Positions 33,591 through 41,106 of a stretch of 54,707 nucleotides of DNA are shown piece after piece. Below the pieces are notes generated by a model. The model was given only the letters and a program-made list of their open reading frames with translations. It ran no database searches and was not told where the DNA came from. The position numbers were made by a program, and so were the translations under genes. This stretch comes from Beijerinckiaceae bacterium (lineage in GTDB: Bacteria > Pseudomonadota > Alphaproteobacteria > Rhizobiales > Beijerinckiaceae): assembly GCA_947474545.1 (NCBI GenBank), contig CANJJI010000008.1, positions 1 through 54,707 of the forward strand, read 5' to 3'. The first letter of the stretch is position 1. Each line of letters starts with the position of its first letter.

Positions 33591-34298
33591 TTACGTCCCG
33601 GTCTGCTGCGCGGTCATGACGGTGGCTGTTTCCACCTTCACGCCCGGACCCTGCGACGAGGAGATCGCCACGCGCTGCAGATAGGTGCCCTTGGCGCCTG
33701 CCGGCTTGGCCTTGTTCACGGCGTCGACGAACGCCTTGATGTTCTCGACGAGCTTGCCCTGATCAAAGGACGCCTTGCCGACGAGACCCTGCACGATGCC
33801 GGCCTTTTCGACACGGAATTCGACAGCGCCACCTTTGGAAGCTTTCACCGCCGCGGCAACGTCCATCGTGACAGTGCCGACACGCGGGTTTGGCATCAGG
33901 CCGCGCGGGCCGAGCACCTTACCCAGACGGCCAACGAGGCCCATCATATCAGGGGTTGCGATACAGCGATCGAAATCAATCGTGCCGCCTTGCACCAGCG
34001 TCACCAGATCTTCCGCGCCGACCACGTCGGCGCCCGCCGCCTTGGCTTCATCGGCCTTGGCGCCGCGGGCGAACACGCCGACACGAACCGTGCGGCCCGT
34101 GCCATTGGGCAGATTGACCACGCCGCGCACCATCTGGTCCGCATGCTTGGGATCAACGCCGAGGTTGAGCGCGATTTCGATGCTTTCATCGAATTTTGCG
34201 CTGGCGCGTTCCTTGACCATCTTCACCGCATCATCGACTGGATACAGTTTGATGCGATCGATACCCTCACGGGCCTTGTTGATTCTCTTACCGCTCAT
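33591..34298 (-). CDS. rplA: 50S ribosomal protein L1
   Basis: L1-stalk protein that helps release deacylated tRNA, and in E. coli represses its own rplK-rplA mRNA. It has 235 residues, beginning [20 protein letters not shown]. The family signature [20 protein letters not shown] is intact, as is [14 protein letters not shown]. It starts 3 bases after rplK and is followed by a strong terminator instead of rplJ. Confidence 0.98.
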   Translation of the reverse strand: MSGKRINKAREGIDRIKLYPVDDAVKMVKERASAKFDESIEIALNLGVDPKHADQMVRGVVNLPNGTGRTVRVGVFARGAKADEAKAAGADVVGAEDLVTLVQGGTIDFDRCIATPDMMGLVGRLGKVLGPRGLMPNPRVGTVTMDVAAAVKASKGGAVEFRVEKAGIVQGLVGKASFDQGKLVENIKAFVDAVNKAKPAGAKGTYLQRVAISSSQGPGVKVETATVMTAQQTGT

Positions 34299-34301
34299 GG
34301 C

Positions 34302-34751
34302 TTAGCCCTCCACCACATCAAGACCCATGGCGCGGGCCGAACCTTCGATCATGGACATTGCTGATTCAATCGTGTGGCAATTGAGATCGATAATTTTCTT
34401 CTCGGCGATTTCGCGAACCTGCGATTTCGTCACCTTGCCAACCTTGGCGCGGCCAGGCGTCTTGGAGCCCGAAGCCGGCTTCTTGCCGATCTTCAGATTG
34501 GCAGCCTTCTTGAGAAAGAAGGTGACCGGTGGCTGGCGCATTTCGAACGTGAAGGAACGATCCTGGAACGCGGTAATCACGACCGGAATCGGCGTACCTT
34601 TTTCAATCTGCGCCGTCTTGGCGTTGAACGCCTTGCAGAATTCCATGATGTTCAGACCGCGCTGACCCAGCGCGGGGCCGATTGGTGGGGACGGATTTGC
34701 AGCGCCCGCAGGCACCTGCAACTTTATATAACCTGTTATCTTCTTTGCCAT
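34302..34751 (-). CDS. rplK: 50S ribosomal protein L11
   Basis: GTPase-centre protein of the large subunit, also needed for stringent-factor activation, 149 residues. [20 protein letters not shown] and the proline-rich [19 protein letters not shown] lie at the N-terminus. The C-terminal rRNA-binding domain has [13 protein letters not shown] and [13 protein letters not shown]. It follows nusG after 141 bases, a spacer that may contain an L1-binding operator. Confidence 0.98.
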   Translation of the reverse strand: MAKKITGYIKLQVPAGAANPSPPIGPALGQRGLNIMEFCKAFNAKTAQIEKGTPIPVVITAFQDRSFTFEMRQPPVTFFLKKAANLKIGKKPASGSKTPGRAKVGKVTKSQVREIAEKKIIDLNCHTIESAMSMIEGSARAMGLDVVEG

Positions 34752-34811
34752 TTTTCTACCCAGTTTGAGCCAGCCCGTGCGCAGGGCCCGTGCTGGCGGT
34801 TGAGTTCCGTG

Positions 34812-34856
34812 GTCTGATACGTGATCCCGGATGGCGTCCGGGCATATCCGCCACGT
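34812..34856 (-). promoter_or_regulatory. Candidate L1-binding operator before rplK
   Basis: In the 141-nt nusG-rplK spacer the minus strand can fold ACGTG (34852-34856) with CACGT (34818-34822) around an inner 6-bp stem CCCGGA/TCCGGG, separated by an asymmetric internal loop. It is followed by ATCAGACCACGG. Two short helices with an asymmetric loop is the general shape of L1 sites in rplK leaders. The match is structural and loose. Confidence 0.3.
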
Positions 34857-34892
34857 CTATTCGGGGAAGCAAGCCTCCCCTGCGCAGTCAGA

Positions 34893-35426
34893 TCACGACA
34901 TTTTGTCGACCTGACTGTATTCGAGTTCTACAGGCGTTGCGCGGCCAAAGATAGAGACCGCCACTTTGACGCGTGAACGCGCCTCGTCGACTTCCTCCAC
35001 AATGCCTTCGAAGGAAGCAAACGGCCCGTCGTTAACGCGCACACGCTCGCCTGTTTCGTATTGGACCGAAGCTTTCGGCCGCTCGACACCGTCCTGAACC
35101 TGCCCCTTGATGCGAGTTGCCTCAGCATCAGAAATCGCCATCGGCTTGTTGTCGGCGCCAAGAAAACCCGTAACCTTCGGCGTATTTTTGATGAGATGGT
35201 AGATATCGTCGGTCAGGTCGCATTTCACCAGCACATAGCCCGGAAAGAATTTCCGCTCGGAATTGATCTTCCGGCCACGGCGGACCTCGACGATATTCTC
35301 GGTCGGAACCAGAATCTCCTCGAACTTATCCGTCAGCCCGCGCTGGGCGGCCTGCTCGCGAATGGATTCTGCGACCTTCTTTTCGAAGTTCGAATAGGCG
35401 TGCACGATATACCAGCGAATGCTCAT
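34893..35426 (-). CDS. nusG: Transcription termination/antitermination factor NusG
   Basis: Elongation factor that binds RNA polymerase and couples to Rho or to S10/ribosomes, 177 residues. The NGN domain runs from RWYIVHAYSNFEKKVAE to about 115 and includes FFPGYVLVKCDL. The C-terminal KOW domain has GERVRVNDGPFASFEGIVEEVD. It lies 53 bases after secE, the usual order. Confidence 0.98.
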   Translation of the reverse strand: MSIRWYIVHAYSNFEKKVAESIREQAAQRGLTDKFEEILVPTENIVEVRRGRKINSERKFFPGYVLVKCDLTDDIYHLIKNTPKVTGFLGADNKPMAISDAEATRIKGQVQDGVERPKASVQYETGERVRVNDGPFASFEGIVEEVDEARSRVKVAVSIFGRATPVELEYSQVDKMS

Positions 35427-35479
35427 CGAAAGGTCCGCAAAAACAGAAGCGTGAAGCCCCGGGGTTGGTTAGATTAGCG

Positions 35480-35671
35480 CTATTTGCCAAGCGTGAGGAT
35501 AACGCCGATCAGATTCTTGATGGTCCAGTCCACCGACACAAAAAAGATTGACGCCAGAACCACCATCAGCAGCACAAGCGCTGTCGACACCAGCGTTTCG
35601 CGCCGGGTTGGCCACGTGACCTTGTTCGCTTCTGCGCGAACCTGCTGAAGAAATTCAAATGGATTGGCCAT
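35480..35671 (-). CDS. secE: Preprotein translocase subunit SecE
   Basis: Small clamp subunit of SecYEG, 63 residues with a single membrane span. It starts at the ATG at 35671 (MANPFEFLQQVRAEANKV); a longer frame adds 13 residues without family similarity. The conserved amphipathic segment KVTWPTRRETLVST precedes the span VLLMVVLASIFFVSVDW. It is the first gene of secE-nusG-rplK-rplA and has a good promoter about 120 bases upstream. Unlike in most relatives, tRNA-Trp is not next to it. Confidence 0.97.
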   Translation of the reverse strand: MANPFEFLQQVRAEANKVTWPTRRETLVSTALVLLMVVLASIFFVSVDWTIKNLIGVILTLGK

Positions 35672-35791
35672 ATTTCCGCACCGGTGCTCTCGTTCAGGCC
35701 GGGATCGCAAATGGACATATAGCGTCCAATTTCCGAGTCCCGAAAACAGTCGCGGCGCGGGACCGGAGGGTCGCGCGCCACTGTGGGTGGG

Positions 35792-35820
35792 CTTATAGCG
35801 GGTTAGGACGGGGCCGCCAA
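35792..35820 (-). promoter_or_regulatory. Candidate promoter of secE-nusG-rplK-rplA
   Basis: TTGGCG at 35815-35820, a 17-base spacer and TATAAG at 35792-35797 on the minus strand. The predicted transcript start is about 115 bases before secE. It lies between secE and the small secreted-protein gene, so the ribosomal unit does not depend on the genes inserted between it and tRNA-Trp. Confidence 0.65.
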
Positions 35821-35881
35821 GAGAAATTTGTGACAGTCAAATTACCACGTGAAGGCGGCAGCAGAATCCCATCCGCAGACC

Positions 35882-36292
35882 TCAGGGCCTGTCCGTAGCT
35901 GTCCAGTTCTCGAGTCCCGTATCCTGCTGTCCAATCCCGGTCCATATACCCTGCCCGATCCGGTCGTTCTCTATCGTGAACACGGCGATGCCTGGCCGCC
36001 CAGGCCCGGAACCCGGCGAAAACGTTTGAAAAACGACAGAAAAAGTCTTGTCCACGACAATTCCTGTACCGAATTGCGGGGTCTGGCCAACTTTCCAGAC
36101 AACTGAATAGGTACGGCCAGTCCGCTTGACCTGCGCCTCGCCCTTATATGTGCGCTGCTGGCCCGGATTCTGGCCCTCGATTTCGTAAGTCCCCTCAATA
36201 GCCTGGGCGCGAGCCCCAGAGCCGGGTAGCAAAGCCGCGCAAAGGACCAGCCCGCACACCAGCTGCTTCAGATCGATCAAATACATGCGCAT
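35882..36292 (-). CDS. Small secreted protein of unknown function
   Basis: A 136-residue protein from the ATG at 36292 with GAGGG 5 bases upstream. A signal peptide is evident (hydrophobic LVCGLVLCAALLPGSG, cleavage after ARA near 28). The rest is a beta-rich domain beginning EGTYEIEGQNPG and including TGRTYSVVWKVG and GTGIVVDKTFSVVFQ. This resembles uncharacterised periplasmic domains that open with a G-x-Y-x-x-x-G strand. An upstream arginine-rich extension is rejected. It is divergent from the MetE-like gene at 36480. Confidence 0.7.
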   Translation of the reverse strand: MRMYLIDLKQLVCGLVLCAALLPGSGARAQAIEGTYEIEGQNPGQQRTYKGEAQVKRTGRTYSVVWKVGQTPQFGTGIVVDKTFSVVFQTFSPGSGPGRPGIAVFTIENDRIGQGIWTGIGQQDTGLENWTATDRP

Positions 36293-36479
36293 GGGCACCC
36301 TCGCGAGCCGCCGGCGCCGCCGCAGGGGCTGATCAAACAATGCCGTCCAACCCGGCAATCCACAACCTGAACTAGCATTGCTGTGCAGGATATCAACCGG
36401 CAATCGACGGCTTGCCTGCCGGGCTCGTTCACGACACAGTGACCGCAATCAAAATCACAGACGATTCCGGGAGAGACCC

Positions 36480-37580
36480 ATGGCTCAGCCTCCATTCCGC
36501 GCCGACCAGATCGGCTCGCTCCTGCGCCCACCGGCCCTGCTGGACCTGCGCCGCCGCGCGGAAACAGGCAGTGTCAGCGAGGCCGAGCGGATCGCAGCCG
36601 AGGATGCCGCGATCCGGGCCGCTGTCCAGATGCAGGAGCGCGTTGGCCTTGAGGTCATCAGCGACGGAGAATTCCGCCGCAACTCCTATCACAGCTATTT
36701 CTTCTCCAAGCTCGGCGACCTCAAGCCCGATTGGCGTCCCGATGAAGGCAAGCCCCGCATTCCCGGCACACGCGCCGCCCAGCCCATCGCCCTGATCGGC
36801 AGCAAGGTGCAGTGGACCGCGCCAATCCATGTGGGCGATTATCGCTTTTTGAAATCACTGACGCCACAAACGCCGAAAATCACAATCCCCGGCCCCTGCG
36901 CCCTGCACTTTCGTGGCGGCGATGCGGCCGTGCTGAAAAGCGCCTACACAAATATGGATGATTTCTGGAACGACACAGTGACAGCCTTCCGCAAGGAATT
37001 GTTCGCGCTGGCCGGGGACGGCTGCACTCTCGTGCAGATGGATGAAACCTCGCTGGCCAAATTCGGCGATCCCGAAGTGCAACAGCGCCTGAAAGCGCGC
37101 GGCGAGACATGGCAGGATACGATCGATCTCTATGTCGATATCATCAATCGCACAGTGCGCGATCTGCCCAAAAGCCTGCGCATCGGCATACACCTTTGCA
37201 GAGGCAATTCCGGCGGCCAGTTCCACGCGGAAGGCGGCTATGACGTTGTGGCGGAAAAACTATTCAACGCCATCGATCTCGATCTGTTTTATCTGGAATA
37301 CGATTCAGACCGCGCCGGCGGATTCGAGCCGCTGGCCGCAGTGCCCAAAGACAAGAGCGTTGTGCTGGGCATAGTCTCAACCAAGACAGGAGCACTGGAG
37401 TCAGCACCAGCAGTGCGCGCGCGCATAAATGCAGCCGCCAAATTCATGCCGCTCGAAAACCTCGCCCTTTCCCCCCAATGCGGCTTCGCCAGCGCCGACA
37501 TCGGCAATCCCTTGACGCAGGAAGAACAGGAAGCGAAACTGAAGCTGGTGGTGGATGTGGCGAAGGATGTGTGGGGGTGA
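36480..37580 (+). CDS. MetE C-terminal-like zinc methyltransferase
   Basis: Stand-alone homologue of the catalytic domain of cobalamin-independent methionine synthase, 366 residues. The ATG at 36480 is preceded by GGGAGAG. Zinc ligands of the family appear as HLC (His238, Cys240), Glu273 in YLEYDSD and Cys334 in PQCGFAS. DQIGSLLRP near the N-terminus and SDGEFRR (61-67) are typical of the short family annotated as methionine synthase II or epoxyalkane:CoM transferase-like. The short form lacks the N-terminal half of MetE, so its methyl donor and acceptor (methylcobalamin protein, homocysteine or another thiol) are unknown. It is the only plus-strand gene in the secE/tRNA-Trp interval. Confidence 0.85.
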   Translation: MAQPPFRADQIGSLLRPPALLDLRRRAETGSVSEAERIAAEDAAIRAAVQMQERVGLEVISDGEFRRNSYHSYFFSKLGDLKPDWRPDEGKPRIPGTRAAQPIALIGSKVQWTAPIHVGDYRFLKSLTPQTPKITIPGPCALHFRGGDAAVLKSAYTNMDDFWNDTVTAFRKELFALAGDGCTLVQMDETSLAKFGDPEVQQRLKARGETWQDTIDLYVDIINRTVRDLPKSLRIGIHLCRGNSGGQFHAEGGYDVVAEKLFNAIDLDLFYLEYDSDRAGGFEPLAAVPKDKSVVLGIVSTKTGALESAPAVRARINAAAKFMPLENLALSPQCGFASADIGNPLTQEEQEAKLKLVVDVAKDVWG

Positions 37581-37593
37581 TCAGGCTAATTAG

Positions 37594-38301
37594 TCAATTT
37601 TTGATCGAAAACACATTTTCCCCAAAATAAAGAAAGTCTCTATTCCTGCTGCTGATCGCCTTGAGAAAGATCTCTGATGTCCGCTGCTTTGGCAAAAGCC
37701 AATCATGTAACTCAATTATGAGAATAGGAAACGAATCTATCCAATCCACATTTGCAGAAAATAACTCTCGCTCACCACCTTCAATGTCAATTTTCACGAG
37801 GAATGGAACATAACCTTGCTGCTGCATGTCGGCCAAAAGCCGCCCCGCGCCAATCATTTTCGTCAATCCATTAACATCTAATTCGGTCCGATACCCCCAT
37901 TCGCCTTCACCAGGATCAACCAAACTTACCTTTGCATCCTGCGACCCTATCGCTGCTTGATAAATATCGACATTGAGATCAACGGTATTTTTTTGAAGTA
38001 ATGCGTAGTTGTCTGCGTCTGGTTCAATACCCACAATATGCGCGCCCGGAAAAGTGATCGAAAACCATACAATGCTGGCTCCTATATTTGATCCAGCATC
38101 CAAAATAAGAGGTCGCAAGCCAGCCGCAAGTTGCGCTTGATATAACTGAAAAATCTCGCGGCCACGTCCCAGTTTATGGAGCGAATAATCTTGAGATTTG
38201 AACATTTGTTGTATAACGCCATGGTCGGCTTTAGTTCCACGATGCAGAAACTCTCGTTTCGATCCATCCGATAGTTGCAATGTAAACCTATGCAGCGTCA
38301 T
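37594..38301 (-). CDS. FkbM-family methyltransferase
   Basis: SAM-dependent O-methyltransferase, 235 residues, of the family often found in polysaccharide and antibiotic clusters. The SAM-binding motif LILDAGSNIGAS lies near 65-76, the acidic loop IEPDADN near 96-102, and VKIDIEGGERELF near 168-180. The start at 38301 has AGGAG 7 bases upstream. The gene is clearly more AT-rich than its surroundings, as is the GT25 gene before it, which points to recent acquisition. It probably methylates a surface sugar. Confidence 0.85.
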   Translation of the reverse strand: MTLHRFTLQLSDGSKREFLHRGTKADHGVIQQMFKSQDYSLHKLGRGREIFQLYQAQLAAGLRPLILDAGSNIGASIVWFSITFPGAHIVGIEPDADNYALLQKNTVDLNVDIYQAAIGSQDAKVSLVDPGEGEWGYRTELDVNGLTKMIGAGRLLADMQQQGYVPFLVKIDIEGGERELFSANVDWIDSFPILIIELHDWLLPKQRTSEIFLKAISSRNRDFLYFGENVFSIKN

Positions 38302-38370
38302 TTAGCATCTCCTAGTGTTAGATTTTCAAACTAAAGCTTCTCCTGCATATCATGCTGGCTGGAAGAATAT

Positions 38371-39174
38371 TTATTTGCTCCTGAATTTTGTCGACAGACG
38401 TACGGCAAGGATTTTCGAAAAATGTAATGTCTCGGGATCACTGACATCGTCAACAATCGCCGTGAGATGTTTGTTTAGTGAATTCATATCCCGATCAATG
38501 TACATAAGCTTTCTGAATTCATTCCACACAAAGTCGGCAATTTGCGTATCTTTCTGTTGAATTTGCGAGTCCAGCGCAAATTCGGAGATTGGTGTCGCAA
38601 AAGGAAAAATGAATTTTGCTCGAACCTGTCTTGCCATGATGATCTTGCGAAGAACCATGGCATAAGGCGCCTCGCCTAAACTCGCCTCCACAAGGTCTGT
38701 AAAAACTGAAAGTTTTGAGTTGTTGACGATATAACATGTCGAACTAAAAAATGGATATGTAGCTAGGTCTATAAGCTGCGCTTTATAGTCACTCATCAAC
38801 TGTCGCCGTAGAAGAAGCAGTTGTATCATAATTTGCGGATTCGCAATGCCGATTTCAGGGAACAGAACATCCCAATCTCTACCTGTTTTATTGACAAAGT
38901 GAGACAACAATCGACCGCTTGCCTCTCCAAACAGTACGTCATCCTCGCAGATCAGGAATGGAGCTTCGGCGTTTTTATTACTACGCAGGAGTTCAAGATG
39001 ACTCCGGTAGCAGCCGGCCGCTCCTCCTCGGATTTTCCAACTCTGCGATGCCTCTCCCGTGAGTGCTGGAAAACGATGCAACCGCCAATCGGCGGGTATA
39101 AATCGCTTGAAATTTTCTTCTACCTTGGCACGCCGTTCAGTTTGCGTATCCAAATTGATATAGTAGCAATCCAT
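38371..39174 (-). CDS. Glycosyltransferase family 25-like protein
   Basis: Probable LPS or capsule sugar transferase, 267 residues, starting at the ATG at 39174 (MDCYYINLDTQTERR), 8 bases after GAGG. Family 25 marks are YINLDTQTERR at the start, GCYRSHLELL near 63-72 and the metal-binding-like ICEDDVLF near 84-91. The gene is AT-rich and stands 33 bases after mcd and 69 before the FkbM gene. Together the pair looks like a fragment of a surface-glycan locus. The donor sugar is unknown. Confidence 0.75.
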   Translation of the reverse strand: MDCYYINLDTQTERRAKVEENFKRFIPADWRLHRFPALTGEASQSWKIRGGAAGCYRSHLELLRSNKNAEAPFLICEDDVLFGEASGRLLSHFVNKTGRDWDVLFPEIGIANPQIMIQLLLLRRQLMSDYKAQLIDLATYPFFSSTCYIVNNSKLSVFTDLVEASLGEAPYAMVLRKIIMARQVRAKFIFPFATPISEFALDSQIQQKDTQIADFVWNEFRKLMYIDRDMNSLNKHLTAIVDDVSDPETLHFSKILAVRLSTKFRSK

Positions 39175-39207
39175 CCAAACTACCTCATCAAAAATTTGAT
39201 ACAATGT

Positions 39208-40833
39208 TCAAGCGGATCGCCCCAGCAACCCCCGCGCAATCACCTGCGCCTGAATCTCTGCGGCACCTTCAAAAATATTCAATATCCTGGCGTCGCACAA
39301 GAGCCGTGACACCGGCGATTCCAGTGCGTAGCCGGCGCCGCCGTGGATTTGCAATGCATTGTCCGCACAGGACCATGCAACGCGGGCGGCCAGCAATTTG
39401 GCCATGCCCGCTTCCACATCACAGCGGCCGCCCTCTTCCTTGCGGCGCGCGACGGACAGAACAAGCTGGCGCACCATCATCGTCTCGATGGCCATCCATG
39501 CGAGCTTGTTGTACACACGCGGAAATTCAACAATGGCTCTGCCAAACTGCTTTCTTTCACACGCATAAGAGAACGCCAGCTCAAACGAATTCTGCGCCAC
39601 GCCCAGCGCCCGCGCGGCGGTTTGAATCCGGGCCAATTCAAACGTCGCCATCAACTGCCTGAAACCTTCGCCCTCAAAATCGCCTAGCAATGCGGAGGCA
39701 GGAATGCGCAGTCCGTCGAACGCCAGCTCATATTCGCGCATGCCACGATAGCCAAGCACCGGAATTTCGCTCCCCGAGAGGCCCGGCAGCGGAAACGGAT
39801 CAGCATCGCTGCCCCTGGGCTTTTTCACCAGAAACATGGAAATGCCGTTGTGCCCGCTCCCCGCTTCACCGGTGCGCGCCAATACCAGCATGAGATCGGC
39901 CCGCGCAGCATGGGTAATCCAGGTCTTCGCCCCATAAAGCACGAAGTGATCGCCATCGCGTTCTGCCCGCGTCGTCAGACTCGCAAGGTCCGAGCCTGCG
40001 TTAGGCTCGGTGAAAACCGCCGTTGGCAAAATTTCGCCGGAGATTATGGGTTTCAACCAGCGCGCTTTCTGTGCCTCGGTGCCACCCTTGCGGATGAGTT
40101 CGACCGCAATTTCCGAACGCGTACCAAGAGAGCCCGCGCCGATATAGCCGCGCGAAAGCTCCTCGGTCACCGCACACATGGCAGCGACGCCAAGGCCCGA
40201 ACCACCGTCCGTTTCGGGCGCTGTGAGGCCAAAGACACCAAGGTCAGCCAGCTTTTTGATGAGCTGAGCCGGAAGCAATTGGTTCCTTCGATGCCAGTCC
40301 TGGGCATGAGGCTCAATTTCGCGGTTCGCAAAGGCACGGAACTGGCTGCGGACCATCGCCAGCGTCGGATCGGCATCGCTGAGATCAGCCAGGCTCTCAA
40401 CTCCGGCCTGTTGAAGCAAAGCCACCAGTTCAGAGCGGCACTCGCGTGACGCTTCCGCCGTCAGCCCGGCAGCTTCTCTTTGCAGGCCGAAATCGGCCGG
40501 CCGCACATATTCGTCTTGAGACATGGCGATAGCCGAAGCCATCTGCGCCAGATATTCTCCCGTCCCGGCCATGGCGATCAATTGCGCCGCCCGGCTGAAA
40601 CGTCCCGCCCCTTCAAGGGTCTCAGCCCATCGCGCGGTTGCAACGATCGCCGCCGCGTAGGATTCAATCCAGGCATACCCATGCGTCTGGTGCTGGAACC
40701 GGCTCATGAGTGCAGGATCGAGCTTGCCGGCAGGCGCGCAGAGGGGCCCTAGCCGCGCGCGAACCTTGGCGGCATAGTCGAGAGCCGCCTGCGCACGGCT
40801 TTGCAACGTCTTGATTTCCATTGAAGCGGCCAA
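39208..40833 (-). CDS. mcd: (2S)-methylsuccinyl-CoA dehydrogenase
   Basis: FAD-dependent acyl-CoA dehydrogenase of the ethylmalonyl-CoA pathway, which oxidises (2S)-methylsuccinyl-CoA to mesaconyl-CoA. At 541 residues it has the N-terminal domain of about 160 residues that marks Mcd (FQHQTHGYAWIESYAAAI, GTGEYLAQMASAIAMSQ). The dehydrogenase core follows, with FTEPNAGSDLASLTTRA, ARIQTAARALGVAQ and IHGGAGYALESPVSRLL. The catalytic glutamate is probably Glu522 in the IFEG motif. The start is TTG at 40833, 7 bases after AGGGAG; an ATG 4 codons later is possible. It has its own candidate promoter and lies directly after tRNA-Trp. No other pathway genes occur in the window. Confidence 0.85.
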   Translation of the reverse strand: MAASMEIKTLQSRAQAALDYAAKVRARLGPLCAPAGKLDPALMSRFQHQTHGYAWIESYAAAIVATARWAETLEGAGRFSRAAQLIAMAGTGEYLAQMASAIAMSQDEYVRPADFGLQREAAGLTAEASRECRSELVALLQQAGVESLADLSDADPTLAMVRSQFRAFANREIEPHAQDWHRRNQLLPAQLIKKLADLGVFGLTAPETDGGSGLGVAAMCAVTEELSRGYIGAGSLGTRSEIAVELIRKGGTEAQKARWLKPIISGEILPTAVFTEPNAGSDLASLTTRAERDGDHFVLYGAKTWITHAARADLMLVLARTGEAGSGHNGISMFLVKKPRGSDADPFPLPGLSGSEIPVLGYRGMREYELAFDGLRIPASALLGDFEGEGFRQLMATFELARIQTAARALGVAQNSFELAFSYACERKQFGRAIVEFPRVYNKLAWMAIETMMVRQLVLSVARRKEEGGRCDVEAGMAKLLAARVAWSCADNALQIHGGAGYALESPVSRLLCDARILNIFEGAAEIQAQVIARGLLGRSA

Positions 40834-40856
40834 GGCGTCACTCCCTCTGATGAGCC

Positions 40857-40885
40857 CTTATAGCCAAGCCACCATGCAGGCGCAA
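40857..40885 (-). promoter_or_regulatory. Candidate promoter of mcd
   Basis: TTGCGC at 40880-40885, 17 bases, then TATAAG at 40857-40862 on the minus strand. The -10 is 24 bases before the TTG start codon. It is the same architecture as the secE promoter. Confidence 0.5.
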
Positions 40886-40935
40886 AGCCGCTCCGTCTAA
40901 CTCAAGATCCTGATTTCAGACTAGTTATGGAAAAA

Positions 40936-41013
40936 TGGCAGGAGTGGAGGGACTCGAACCCGCAACCCTCGGTTTTGGAGACCGATACTCTAACCAAATT
41001 GAGCTACACTCCT
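40936..41013 (-). tRNA. tRNA-Trp (anticodon CCA)
   Basis: A 78-base tRNA with CCA encoded. The acceptor AGGAGTG pairs with CACTCCT, with G as discriminator. The D arm is GCTC/GAGT. The anticodon arm TCGGT-CTCCAAA-ACCGA gives CCA. The T arm reads GCGGG-TTCGAGT-CCCTC, where one position is a C.U mismatch in place of the usual G.U pair. The promoter TTGCAG-N17-TAAATA lies about 47 bases upstream. In most related genomes this gene immediately precedes secE; here about 5.2 kb separate them. Confidence 0.95.
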
Positions 41014-41059
41014 GCAAGCACGCAAACCGGGCAAACGCCACCGGTTCCCGCGACGGCTC

Positions 41060-41088
41060 TATTTACGCCGAAGTGTTTTTTCCTGCAA
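41060..41088 (-). promoter_or_regulatory. Candidate promoter of tRNA-Trp
   Basis: TTGCAG at 41083-41088, a 17-base spacer and TAAATA at 41060-41065 on the minus strand, 47 bases upstream of the mature tRNA 5' end. It lies in the 93-base space to the divergent gene at 41107. Confidence 0.6.
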
Positions 41089-41106
41089 GCTTGAATTGGC
41101 CGTTAA

